DNA from: Symsagittifera roscoffensis
Taxonomy: Eukaryota; Xenacoelomorpha; Acoela; Convolutidae
NCBI RefSeq assembly: GCF_963678635.1
Contig: NC_087066.1
Coordinates: 5,547,954-5,611,953, forward strand
Direction of reading: 5' to 3'
DNA: 64,000 bases
The notes under the pieces: model-generated
Seen by the model: the letters and a program-made list of their open reading frames with translations, nothing else
Database searches by the model: none
What the model was told of the DNA's origin: nothing
Shown: positions 33,475 through 44,648 of the stretch, piece after piece
How positions within the stretch are numbered: the first letter of the stretch is position 1
How the letters are laid out: every line of letters begins with the position of its first letter
Position numbers and translations under genes: made by a program

Positions 33475-34141
33475 GTTAGAAGGTTTCCGAAGTGGGTAGA
33501 TTTAAAATGCTCTGGATGCCGTTGTTTTTCTGCTAAGATGACCAAATTTTCGGGAAAATTTAATTGGCGCAGAAGTTTTTTTGCTTGTCAATCATGATGT
33601 TTTTATCTGGTGTGCGTAATCGGAAATTACCTCCGCAAAAAACAAAATTCGACCACAGAGGGATTCGAACCCCCAATCTTCTGATTCGAAGTCAGACGCC
33701 TTATCCGTTATGCCATGCTGCCTTTGAAAGGTTTTCGAAATGGGTAGATTTAAACTGCTCTGGCTTCCGTTGTTTTACTGCTTGTATGAGCAAATTTTCT
33801 GAAACATTAGCTAGCGGAGAAGTTCCTTGCTGTCAATCATTATGTTTTATCTGCTGTGCGTTATCTGAATTTATCTTCTCAAAAAATGAAAAGTCGACCA
33901 CAGAGGGATTCGAACACCCAATCTTCTGATTCGAAGTCAGAAGCCTGATCCGTTAGGCCTTGCGGATGTTGGAATCTGTCGAATTGTGTAGATTTGAAAC
34001 GCTGAAGATGCCGTTGTTTTCCTGCTTAGATGAGCAAATTTTTCTGAAACATTAGCTAGCGGAGAAGTTCTTTGCTGTCAATCATTATCTTTTTTATCTG
34101 CTGTGCATTATCTGAATTTACCTTCTCAAAAAATGAAAAGT

Positions 34142-34214
34142 CGACCACAAAGGGATTCGAACCCCCAATCTTCTGATTCGAAGTCAGACGACTTATCCGT
34201 TAGGCCATGCGGCC
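34142..34214 (-). tRNA. tRNA-Arg (TCG), one D-stem mismatch
   Basis: Same sub-family as 28991, but the D stem reads GCCT/AGTC, losing one pair. Other stems are complete. Confidence 0.5.
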
Positions 34215-34390
34215 GTTAGAAGGTTTCCGAAGTGGGTAGATTTAAAATGCTCTGGATGCCGTTGTTTTTCTGCTAAGATGAGCAAATTTTTGGGAAAATT
34301 TAATTGGCGCAGAAGTTTTTTTTGCTTGTCAATCATGATGTTTTTATCTGGTGTGCATAATCGGAAATTACCTCCGCAAAAAACAAAATT

Positions 34391-34463
34391 CGACCACAGA
34401 GGGATTCGAACCCCCAATCTTCTGATTCAAAGTCAGACGCCTTATCCGTTATGCCATGCTGCC
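34391..34463 (-). pseudogene. tRNA-like copy with TTG anticodon
   Basis: The loop CTTTGAA gives TTG (Gln type). It is a single-base variant of its trimer siblings, with the GGCAGCA acceptor mismatch and a D-stem mismatch. Confidence 0.5.
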
Positions 34464-35367
34464 TTTGAAAGGTTTTCGAAATGGGTAGATTTAAACTGCT
34501 CTGGCTTCCGTTGTTTTACTGCTTGGATGAGCAAATTTTCTGAAACATTAGCTAGCGGAGAAGTTCCTTGCTGTCAATCATTATGTTTTATCTGCTGTGC
34601 GTTATCTGAATTTATCTTCTCAAAAAATGAAAAGTCGACCACAGAGGGATTCGAACCCCCTATCTTCTGATTCGAAGTGAGACGCCTTATCCGTTAGGCC
34701 TTGCGGATGTTGGAATTTGTCGAATTGTGTAGATTTGAAACGCTCAAGATGCCGTTGTTTTCCTGCTTAGATGAGCAAAATTTCTGAAACATTAGCTAGC
34801 GGAGAAGTTCCTTGCTGTCAATCATTATGTTTTATCTGCTGTGCGTTATCTGAATTTATCTTCTCAAAAAATGAAAAGTCGACCACAGAGGGATTCGAAC
34901 CCCCAATCTTCTGATTCGAAGTCAGAAGCCTGATCCGTTAGGCCTTGCGGATGTTGGAATCTGTCGAATTGTGTAGATTTGAAACGCTGAAGATGCCGTT
35001 GTTTTCCTGCTTAGATGAGCAAATTTTCTGAAACATTAGCTAGCGGAGAAGTTCCTTGCTGTCAATCATTATGTTTTATCTGCTGTGCGTTATCTGAATT
35101 TACCTTCTCAAAAAATGAAAAGTCGACCACAGAGGGATTCGAACCCCCTATCTTCTGATTCGAAGTGAGACGCCTTATCCGTTAGGCCTTGCGGATGTTG
35201 GAATTTGTCGAATTGTGTAGATTTGAAACGCTCAAGATGCCGTTGTTTTCCTGCTTAGATGAGCAAATTTTCTGAAACATTAGCTAGCGGAGAAGTTCCC
35301 TGCTGTCAATCATTATGTTTTATCTGCTGTGCGTTATCTGAATTTACCTTCTCAAAAAATGAAAAGT

Positions 35368-35440
35368 CGACCACACAGGGATTCGAACCCCCAATCTTCT
35401 AATTCTAAGTCAGAAGCCTTATCCGTTAGGACATGTGGCC
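35368..35440 (-). tRNA. tRNA-like copy with TTA anticodon, diverged
   Basis: Fourth TTA copy. The anticodon stem has one G-U (TCTGA/TTAGA), and one T-stem base differs (ACAGGG on the plus strand). Confidence 0.45.
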
Positions 35441-35615
35441 GTTAGAAGGTTTCCGAAGTGGGTAGATTTAAAATGCTCTGGATGCCGTTGTTTTACTGCT
35501 AAGATGAGCAAATTTTTGGGAAAATTTAATTGGCGCAGAAGTTTTTTTGCTTGTCAATCATGATGTTTTGGTCTGGTGTGCATAATCGGAAATTACCTCC
35601 GCAAAAAATAAAATT

Positions 35616-37659
35616 CGACCACAGAGGGATTCGAACCCTCAATCTTCTGATTCGAAGTCAGACGCCTTATCCGTTAGGCCATGCTGCCTTTGAAAGGTTT
35701 TCGAATTGGTTAGATTTAAACTGCTCTGGCTTCCGTTGTTTTACTGCTTGGATGAGAAATTTTTTCTGAAACATTAGCTAGCGGAGAAGTTCCTTGCTGT
35801 CAATCATTATGTTTTATCTGCTGTGCGTTATCTGATTTTATCTTCTCAAAAAATGAAAAGTCGACCACAGAGGGATTCGAACCCCCAATCTTCTGATTCG
35901 AAGTGATACGCCTTATCCGTTAGGCCTTGCGGATGTTGGAATTTGTCGAATTGTGTAGATTTGAAACGCTCAAGATGCCGTTGTTTTCCTGCTTAGATGA
36001 GCAATTTTTTCTGAAACATTAGCTAGCGGAGAAGTTCCTTGCTGTCAATCATTATCTTTTTATCTGATGTGCATTATCTGAAAATACCTTCTCAAAAAAT
36101 GAAAAGTCGTCCACAGAGGGAGTCGAACCTCCAATCATCTGATTCGAAGTCAGACGCCTTATCCGTTAGGCCATGCGGCCGTTACAAGGTTTCCGAAGTG
36201 GGTAGATTTAAAATGCTCTGGATGCCGTTGTTTTTCTGCTAAGATGAGCAAATTTTTGGGAAAATTTAATTGGCGCAGAAGTTTTTTTGCTTGTCAATCA
36301 TGATATTTTTATCTGGTCTGCATAATCGGAAATTACCTCCGCAAAAAATAAAATTCGACCACAGAGGGATTCGAACCCCCAATCTTCTGATTCGAAGTCA
36401 GACGCCTTATCCGTTAGGCCATGCTGCCTTTGAAAGGTTTTCGAAATGGTTAGATTTAAACTGCTCTGGCTTCCGTTGTTTTACTGCTTGGATGAGAAAG
36501 TTTTTCTGAAACATTAGCTAGCGGAGAAGTTCCTTGCTGTCAATCAATATGTTTTATCTGCTGTGCGTTATCTGAATTTATCTTCTCAAAAAATGAAAAG
36601 TCGACCACCGAGGGATTCGAACCCCCTATCTTCTGATTCGAAGTGAGACGCCTTATCCGTTAGGCCTTGCGGATGTTGGAATCTGTCGAATTGTGTAGAA
36701 TTGAAACGCTCAAGATGCCGTTGTTTTCCTGCTTAGATGAGCAATTTTTTCTGAAACATTAGCTACCGGAGAAGTTCCTTGCTGTCAATCATTATCTTTT
36801 TATCTGATGTGCATTATCTGAAAATACCTTCTCAAAAAATGAAAAGTCGTCCACAGAGGGAGTCGAACCTCCAATCATCTGATTCGAAGTCAGACGCCTT
36901 ATCCGTTAGGCCATGCGGCCATTGAATAGTTTTTCGAAATGGGTAGATTTAAACTGCTCTGGCTTCCGTTGTTTTACTGCTTGGATGAGAAAGTTTTTCT
37001 GAAACATTAGCTAGCGCAGAAGTTCCTTGCTGTCAATCAATATGTTTTATCTGCTGTGCGTTATCTGAATTTATCTTCTCAAAAAATGAAAAGTCGACCA
37101 CAGAGGGATTCGAACCCCCTATCTTCTGATTCGAAGTGAGACGCCTTATCCGTTAGGCCTTGCGGATGTTGGAATATGTCGAATTGTGTAGATTTGAAAC
37201 GCTCAAGATGCCGTTGTTTTCCTGCTTAGATGAGCAATTTTTTCTGAAACATTAGCTACCGGAGAAGTTCCTTGCTGTCAATCCTTATCTTTTTATCTGA
37301 TGTGCATTATCTGAAAATACCTTCTCAAAAAATGAAAAGTCGTCCACAGAGGGAGTCGAACCTCCAATCATCTGATTCGAAGTCAGACGCCTTATCCGTT
37401 AGGCCATGCGGCCATTGAATGGTTTTTCGAAATGGGTAGATTTAAAATGCTCTGGCTGCCGTTGTTTTACCGCTTGCATGAGCAAATTTTCTGAACCATT
37501 AGCTAGCGGAGAAGTTCCTTGCTGTCAATCATTATGATTTATCTGCTGTGCTTTATCTGAATTTACCTTCTCAAAAAATGAAAAGTCGACCACAAAGGGG
37601 TTCGAACCCCCAATCTTCTGATTCGAAGTCAGACGCCTTATCCGTTAGGCCATGCGGCC
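35616..37659 (-). repeat. Array block D: 740- and 493-bp higher-order repeats
   Basis: Copies start at 35616, 35862, 36108, 36356, 36602, 36848, 37095, 37341 and 37587. The first three recur after 740 bp as 36356, 36602 and 36848. The pair 36602-36848 recurs after 493 bp as 37095-37341. Confidence 0.9.
37587..37659 (-). tRNA. tRNA-Arg (TCG), near-intact
   Basis: T arm GGGGG-TTCGAAC-CCCTT, so T-loop position 60 is C. All other stems pair. Anticodon TCG. It neighbours the best copy at 37834. Confidence 0.6.
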
Positions 37660-37819
37660 GTTAGAAGGTTTCCGAAGTAGGTAGATTTAAAATGCTCTGG
37701 ATGCCGTTGTTTTACTGCTAAAATGAGCAAATTTTTGGGAAAATTTAATTGGCGCAGAAGTTTTTTTGCTGTCAATCATGATGTTTTTATCTGGTGTGCA
37801 TAATCGGAAATTACCTCCT

Positions 37820-37833
37820 CAAAAAATAAAATT
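37820..37833 (-). terminator. Pol III-type T-run terminator after the 37834 copy
   Basis: Read on the minus strand, the tRNA 3' end is followed within 4 nt by TTTTATTTTTT. Runs of four or more T on the non-template strand terminate RNA polymerase III. Equivalent TTTTCATTTTTT runs follow nearly every copy in the array. Confidence 0.65.
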
Positions 37834-37906
37834 CGACCACAGAGGGATTCGAACCCCCAATCTTCTGATTCGAAGTCAGACGCCTTATCCGTTAGGCCAT
37901 GCGGCC
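37834..37906 (-). tRNA. tRNA-Arg (TCG), best-preserved copy
   Basis: All stems pair: acceptor 7/7 (two G-U), D stem GCCT/AGGC, anticodon stem TCTGA/TCAGA, T stem GGGGG/CCCTC (one G-U). The anticodon loop CTTCGAA gives TCG, which would read CGA arginine codons. The A box TGGCCTAACGG and B box GGTTCGAATCC are intact. TTTAAA lies at 37933-37938 (-27 to -32), and T-runs follow the 3' end within 4 nt. There is no intron. This is the strongest candidate for a functional gene. Confidence 0.8.
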
Positions 37907-37938
37907 TTTGAAAGGTTTTCGAAATGGGTAGATTTAAA
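37907..37938 (-). promoter_or_regulatory. 5' flank of tRNA copy with TTTAAA at about -30
   Basis: TTTAAA at 37933-37938 is 27-32 nt upstream of the tRNA 5' end. The same TTTAAA/TTTTAAA element is conserved upstream of most copies that keep the GGCC 5' end, and is TTTCAAA in the ATCCGCA class. In several eukaryotes an upstream TATA-like box at this place helps TFIIIB, but its role here is inferred. Confidence 0.45.
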
Positions 37939-40029
37939 CTGCTCTGGCTTCCGTTGTTTTACTTCTTGGATGAGCAAATTTTCTGAAACATTAGCTAGCG
38001 GAGAAGTTCCTTGCTGTCAATCATTATGTTTTATCTGCTGTGCGTTATCTGAATTTATGTTCTCAAAAAATGAAAAGTCGACCACAGAGGGATTCGAACC
38101 CCCAATCTTCTGATTCGAAGTCAGACGCCTGATCCGTTAGGCCTTGCGGATGTTGGAATCTGTCGAATTGTGAAACGCTGAAGATGCCGTTGTTTTCCTG
38201 CTTAGATGAGCAAATTTTTCTGAAACATTAGCTAGCGGAGAAGTTCCTTGCTGTCAATCATTATCTTTTTTATCTGCTGTGCATTATCTGAAAATACCTT
38301 CTCAAAAAATGAAAAGTCGTCCACAGAGAGGTTCGAACCTCCAATAATCTGATTCGAAGTCAGACGCCTTATCCGTTAGGCCATGCGGCCATTGAAAGGT
38401 TTTCGAAATGAGCAGATTTAAAATGCTCTGGCTGCCGTTGTTTTACTGCTTGCATGAGCAATTTTTCTGAAACATTAGCTAGCGGAGAAGTTCCTTGCTG
38501 TCAATCATTATCTTTTTATCTGCTGTGCATTATCTGAAAATACCTCAAAAAATAAAAATTCGTCCACAGAGAGATTCGAACCTCCAATCATCTGATTCGA
38601 AGTCAGATGCCTTATCCGTTAGGCCATGCGGCCATTGAAAGGTTTTCGTTATAGGTAGATTTAAAATGCTCTGGCTGCCGTGCTTGCATTAGCAAATTTT
38701 CTGAAACATTAGCTAGCGGAGAAGTTCCTTGCTGTCAATCATAATGTTTTATCTGCTGTGCGTTATCTGAATTTACCTTCTCAAAAAATGAAAAGTCGAC
38801 CACAGAGGGATTCGAACCCCCAATCTTTTGATTCGAAGTTAGACGCCTTATCCGTTAGGCCATGCGGCCGTTAGAAGGTTTCCGAAGTGAATAGATATAA
38901 AATGCTCTGGATGCCGTTGTTTTACTGCTAAGATGAGCAAATTTTTGGGAAAATTTAGTTAGCGCAGAAGTATTTTGCTGTCAATCATGATTTTTTTTAT
39001 CTGGTGTGCATAATCGGAAATTACCTTCTCAAAAAATGAAAATTTGATCACAGAGGGATTCGAACCTCCAATCCTCTGATTCGAAGTCAGACGCGTTATC
39101 CGTTAGGCCATGCGGCCGTTGGAAGGTTTGCGAAATGGGTAAATTTAAAGTGCTCTGGATGCCATTATTTTACTGCTAAGATGAGCAAATTTTTGGGAAA
39201 ATTTAATTGGCGCAGAAGTTTTTTTTGCTGTCAATCATGATGTTTTTATCTGGTGTGCATAATCGGAAATTAACTCCTCAAAAAATAAAGTTCGACCACA
39301 GAGGGATTCGAACCCCCAATCTTTTGATTCGAAGTCAGACGCCTTGTCCGTTAGGGCATGCGGCCTTTGAAAGGTTTTCGAAATGGGTAGATTTAAACTG
39401 CTCTGTCTTCCGTTGTTTTACTGCTTGGATGAGCAATTTTTTCTGAAACATTAGCTAGCGGAGAAGTTCCTTGCTGTCAATCATTATGTTTTATCTGCTG
39501 TGCGTTATCTGAATTTATCTTCTCAAAAAATGAAAAGTCGACCACAGAGGGATTCGAACCCCCAATCTTCTGATTCGAAGTCAGACGCCTTATCCGTTAG
39601 GCCTTGCGGATGTTGGAATCTGTCGAATTGTGTGGATTTGAAACGCTCAAGATGCCGTTGTTTTCCTGCTTAGATGAGCAAATTTTTCTGAAACGTTAGC
39701 TAGCGGAGAAGTTCCTTGCTGTGAATCATTATCTTTTTATCTGATGTGCATTATCTGAAAATACCTTCTCAAAAAATGAAAAGTCGTCCACAGAGGGATT
39801 CGAACCTCCAATCATCTGATTCGAAGTCAGACGCCTTATCCTTTAGGCCATGCGGCCATTGAATGGTTTTCGAAATGGGTAGATTTTAAATGCTCTGGCT
39901 GTTGTTGTTTTACTGCTTGCTTGAGCAATTTTTCTGAAACATTAGCTAGCGGAGAAGTTCCTTGCTGTCAATCATTATGTTTTATCTGCTGTGCGTTATC
40001 TGAATTTACCTTCTCAAAAAATGAAAAGT

Positions 40030-40102
40030 CGACCACAGAGGGATTCGAACCCCCAATCTTCTAATTCCAAGTCAGACGCCTTATCCGTTAGGCCATGCTG
40101 CC
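40030..40102 (-). pseudogene. tRNA-like copy with TGG anticodon
   Basis: The loop CTTGGAA gives TGG (Pro type) with a G-U in the anticodon stem and the GGCAGCA acceptor. Its higher-order sibling at 42227 still has TCG, so the change is recent. Confidence 0.5.
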
Positions 40103-40995
40103 GTTGGAAGGTTTTCGAAATGGGTAGATTTAAACTGCTCTGGCTTCCGTTGTTTTACTTCTTGGATGAGCAAATTTTCTGAAACATTAGCTAGCGGAGA
40201 AGTTCCTTGCTGTCAATCATAATGTTTTATCTGCTGTGCGTTATCTGAATTTATGTTCTCAAAAAATGAAAAGTCGACCACAGAGGGATTCGAACCCCCA
40301 ATCTTCTGATTCGAAGTCAGACGCCTGATCCGTTAGGCCTTGCGGATGTTGGAATCTGTCGAATTGTGAAACGCTGAAGATGCCGTTGTTTTCCTGCTTA
40401 GATGAGCAAATTTTTCTGAAACATTAGCTAGCGGAGAAGTTCCTTGCTGTCAATCATTATCTTTTTTATCTGCTGTGCATTATCTGAAAATACCTTCTCA
40501 AAAAATGAAAAGTCGTCCACAGAGAGGTTCGAACCTCCAATAATCTGATTCGAAGTCAGACGCCTTATCCGTTAGGCCATGCGGCCATTGAAAGGTTTTC
40601 GAAATGAGCAGATTTAAAATGCTCTGGCTGCCGTTGTTTTACTGCTTGCATGAGCAATTTTTCTGAAACATTAGCTAGCGGAGAAGTTCCTTGCTGTCAA
40701 TCATTATCTTTTTATCTGCTGTGCATTATCTGAAAATACCTTCTCAAAAAATAAAAATTCGTCCACAGAGAGATTCGAACCTCCAATCATCTGATTCGAA
40801 GTCAGATGCCTTATCCGTTAGGCCATGCGGCCATTGAAAGGTTTTCGTTATAGGTAGATTTAAAATGCTCTGGCTGCCGTGCTTGCATTAGCAAATTTTC
40901 TGAAACATTAGCTAGCGGAGAAGTTCCTTGCTGTCAATCATAATGTTTTATCTGCTGTGCGTTATCTGAATTTACCTTCTCAAAAAATGAAAAGT

Positions 40996-41068
40996 CGACC
41001 ACAGAGGGATTCGAACCCCCAATCTTCTGATTCGAAGTTAGACGCCTTATCCGTTAGGCCATGCGGCC
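40996..41068 (-). tRNA. tRNA-Arg (TCG), one anticodon-stem mismatch
   Basis: Acceptor, D and T stems are as in the best copy, but the anticodon stem reads TCTAA/TCAGA (one A-C). The same variant sits at 60996, 20.0 kb away. Confidence 0.45.
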
Positions 41069-43466
41069 GTTAGAAGGTTTCCGAAGTGAATAGATATAAA
41101 ATGCTCTGGATGCCGTTGTTTTACTGCTAAGATGAGCAAATTTTTGGGAAAATTTAGTTAGCGCAGAAGTATTTTGCTGTCAATCATGATTTTTTTATCT
41201 GGTGTGCATAATCGGAAATTACCTTCTCAAAAAATGAAAATTTGATCACAGAGGGATTCGAACCTCCAATCCTCTGATTCGAAGTCAGACGCGTAATCCG
41301 TTAGGCCATGCGGCCGTTGGAAGGTTTGCGAAATGGGTAAATTTAAAGTGCTCTGGATGCCATTATTTTACTGCTAAGATGAGCAAATTTTTGGGAAAAT
41401 TTAATTGGCGAAGAAGTTTTTTTGCTGTCAATCATGATGTTTTTATCTGGTGTGCATAATCGGAAATTAACTCCTCAAAAAATAAAGTTCGACCACAGAG
41501 GGATTCGAACCCCCAATCTTTTGATTCGAAGTCAGACGCCTTGTCCGTTAGGGCATGCGGCCTTTGAAAGGTTTTCGAAATGGGTAGATTTAAACTGCTC
41601 TGTCTTCCGTTGTTTTACTGCTTGGATGAGCAACTTTTTCTGAAACATTAGCTAGCGGAGAAGTTCCTTGCTGTCAATCATTATGTTTTATCTGCTGTGC
41701 GTTATCTGAATTTATCTTCTCAAAAAATGAAAAGTCGACCACAGAGGGATTCGAACCCCCAATCTTCTGATTCGAAGTCAGACGCCTTATCCGTTAGGCC
41801 TTGCGGATGTTGGAATCTGTCGAATTGTGTAGATTTGAAACGCTCAAGATGCCGTTGTTTTCCTGCTTAGATGAGCAAATTTTTCTGAAACGTTAGCTAG
41901 CGGAGAAGTTCCTTGCTGTGAATCATTATCTTTTTATCTGATGTGCATTATCTGAAAATACCTTCTCAAAAAATGAAAAGTCGTCCACAGAGGGATTCGA
42001 ACCTCCAATCATCTGATTCGAAGTCAGACGCCTTATCCGTTAGGCCATGCGGCCATTGAATGGTTTTCGAAATGGGTAGATTTTAAATGCTCTGGCTGTT
42101 GTTGTTTTACTGCTTGCTTGAGCAATTTTTCTGAAACATTAGCTAGCGGAGAAGTTCCTTGCTGTCAATCATTATGTTTTATCTGCTGTGCGTTATCTGA
42201 ATTTACCTTCTCAAAAAATGAAAAGTCGACCACAGAGGGATTCGAACCCCCAATCTTCTAATTCGAAGTCAGACGCCTTATCCGTTAGGCCATGCTGCCG
42301 TTGGAAGGTTTTCGAAATGGGTAGATTTAAAAAGCTCTGGATGCCGTTGTTTTACTGCTTAGATGAGCAAATTTTTCTGAAACGTTAGCTAGCGGAGAAG
42401 TTCCTTGCTGTGAATCATTATCTTTTTATCTGATGTGCATTATCTGAAAATACCTTCTCAAAAAATGAAAAGTCGTCCACAGAGGGATTCGAACCTCCAA
42501 TCATCTGACTCGAAGTCAGACGCCTTATCCGTTAGGCCATGCGGCCATTGAATGGTTTTCGAAATGGGTAGATTTTAAATGCTCTGGCTGTTGTTGTTTT
42601 ACTGCTTGCTTGAGCAATTTTTCTGAAACATTAGCTAGCGGAGAAGTTCCTTGCTGTCAATCATTATGTTTTATCTGCTGTGCGTTATCTGAATTTACCT
42701 TCTCAAAAAATGAAAAGTCGACTACAGAGGGATTCGAACCCCCAATCTTCTGATTCGAAGTAAGACGCCTTATCCGTTAGGCCATGCTGCCGTTGGAAGG
42801 TTTTCGAAATGGGTAGATTTAAAAAGCTCTGGATGCCGTTGTTTTACTGCTAAGATGAGCTAATTTTTGGTAAAATTTAGTTAGCGCAGAAGTATTTTGC
42901 TGTCAATCATGATGTTTTTATCTGGTGTGCATAATCGGAAGTTATCTTCTCAAAAAATGAAAATTCGACCACAGAGGGATTCGAACCCCCAATCTTCTGA
43001 TTCGAAGTCAGACGCCTTATCCGTTAGGCCATGAGGCCATTGAAAGGTTTTCGAAATGGGTAGATTTAAAATGCTCTGGCTGTTGTTGTTTTACTGCTTG
43101 CATGAGCAAATTTTTCTGAAATATTAGCTAGCGGAGAAGTTCCTTGCTGTCAATCATTATGTTTTATCTGCTGCGCGTTATCTGAATTTACCTTCTCAAA
43201 AAATGAAAAGTCGACCACAGAGGGATTCGAAACCCAATCTTCTGATTCGAAGTTAGACGCCTTATCCGTTAGGCCATGCGGCCGCTGAAAGGTTTTCAAA
43301 ATGGGTTGATTTAAGATGCTCTGGATGCCGTTGCCTTACTTTTAAGATGAGCAAATTTTTGGGAAAATTTAGTTAGCGCAGAAGTTTTTTGCTGTCAATC
43401 ATGATGTTTTTAATGTTTTTATCTGGTGTGCATAATCGGAAATTACCTTCTCAAAAAATGAAAATT

Positions 43467-43539
43467 CGACCATAGAGGGATTGGAACCTCCAATCTTCTG
43501 ATTTGAAGTCAGACGCCTTATCCGTTAAGCCATTCGGCC
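43467..43539 (-). pseudogene. tRNA-like copy with TCA anticodon and altered B box
   Basis: Anticodon TCA. The T loop is TTCCAAT, so the B box reads GGTTCCAATCC, with its invariant G changed. The acceptor has an A-A mismatch. 45312 and 47283 are the same variant. Confidence 0.5.
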
Positions 43540-43712
43540 ATTGAAAGGTTTCGAAATGGGTAGATTTAAACTGCTCTGGCTGCCGTTGTTTTACTGCTAA
43601 AATGAGCAAATTTTTTTGAAACATTTCTTAGCGGAGAAGTTCCTTGCTATCAATCATGATGTTTTCAACCGCTGTGCCTAATTCGAAATAACCTTCTCAA
43701 GAAATGAAAAGT

Positions 43713-43785
43713 CGACCACAGAGGGATTCGAACTCCCAATCTTTTGATTGGAAGTCAGACGCCTTATTCGTTAGTCCATGCGGCT
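43713..43785 (-). pseudogene. tRNA-like copy with TCC anticodon, founder type of a large sub-family
   Basis: Anticodon TCC with a C-A mismatch in the anticodon stem (TCTGA/TCAAA), an A1-C72 mismatch and a D-stem mismatch. Similar copies are at 44252, 44498, 44822, 45558, 46097, 46343, 46667, 47529, 48068, 49739, 50278, 50784, 52046, 52566, 54075, 57023, 57559 and 60026. The consistent stem defects argue against function. Confidence 0.55.
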
Positions 43786-43957
43786 GCTGGAATGTGTCGA
43801 AATTTGTAGATTTGAAATGCTCAAGATGCCGTTGTTTTCCTGCTTAGATGAGCAAATTTTCTGAAGCATTAGCTAGCGGAGAAGTTCCTTGCTGTCAATC
43901 ATTATGTTTTTATCTGCTGTGCATAATCCGAAATTACCTTCTCAAGAATTGAAAATT

Positions 43958-44029
43958 CGACCATAGAGGGATTCGAACTCCCAATCTTTTGATTCGAAGT
44001 AGACGCTTTATCCGTTGGGCCTTGCGGGT
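43958..44029 (-). pseudogene. 72-nt tRNA-like sub-family lacking one anticodon-stem base
   Basis: The plus strand reads GAAGTAGACGC instead of GAAGTCAGACGC, so the anticodon stem cannot pair fully, and the 5' end reads ACCCGCA. The same form is at 45803, 47774, 48766, 49984, 51027, 51753, 52809, 53300, 53782, 54318, 56729, 57266, 57802, 59732 and 60269. Confidence 0.6.
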
Positions 44030-44605
44030 GTTGGAATGTGTCGAAATGTGTAGATTTGAAATGCTCAAGATGCTGTTGTTTTCCTTCTTAGATGAGAAAA
44101 TTTTTGGGAAAGTTTAGTTGTGCGCGTCAATCTCGACAATTCGAAAAGAAACCGCTGCAACATTAGTTGGCGCAGAATTTCCTTGCTGTCAATCATGATT
44201 TTTTCATCTGCTGTGCATACTCCGAAAATACCTTCTCAAAAAATGAAAAGTCGACCACAGAGGGATTTGAACTCCCAATCTTTTGATTGGAAGTCAGACG
44301 CCTTATTCGTTAAGCCATTCGGCCATTGAAAGGTTTCGAAATGGGTAGATTTAAACTGCTCTGGCTGCCGTTGTTTTACTGCTAAAATGAGCAAATTTTT
44401 TTGAAACATTACTTAGCGGAGAAGTTCCTTGCTATCAATCATGATGTTTTCAACCGCTGTGCCTAATTCGAAATAACCTTCTCAAGAAATGAAAAGTCGA
44501 CCACAGAGGGATTCGAACTCCCAATCTTTTGATTGGAAGTCAGACGCCTTATTCGTTAGTCCATGCGGCTGCTAGAATGTGTCGAAATTTGTAGATTTGA
44601 AATGC

Positions 44606-44648
44606 TCTGATTGGAAGTCAGACGCCTTATTCGTTAAGCCATTCGGCC
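44606..44648 (-). pseudogene. tRNA 5' half fragment
   Basis: Only the anticodon arm, D arm and acceptor 5' strand are present (43 nt), joined to spacer at GCTCTGATT. The same fragment is at 46451-46493, 1845 bp on. Confidence 0.7.

Larger units (their letters stand above)
28991..35440 (-). repeat. Array block C: 740-bp three-unit higher-order repeat
   Basis: Copies start at 28991, 29239, 29484, 29731, 29979, 30224, 30471, 30714 (truncated), 30940, 31184, 31429, 31676, 31924, 32169, 32416, 32664, 32909, 33154, 33402, 33650, 33895, 34142, 34391, 34636, 34880, 35124 and 35368. A fixed order repeats: a good-acceptor copy (GGCCGCA, 3'-side CAAAGGG on the plus strand), a copy with A at position 4 (GGCAGCA), then a copy whose 5' end reads ATCCGCA. 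The 740-bp trimers are almost identical, for example 28991-29730 and 29731-30470. Confidence 0.93.
37834..43038 (-). repeat. Array block E: 2.2-kb nine-unit higher-order repeat
   Basis: Copies start at 37834, 38089, 38328, 38561, 38797, 39045, 39293, 39539, 39785, 40030, then 40275, 40514, 40760, 40996, 41243, 41490, 41736, 41982, 42227, then 42474, 42719 and 42966. Nine units beginning at 38089 repeat at 40275 (offset 2186, becoming 2197-2199 after a 13-bp difference near 38545). The pair 41982-42227 repeats again 492 bp on. Six of these units (40996-42227) recur in block I 20.0 kb away. Confidence 0.93.
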
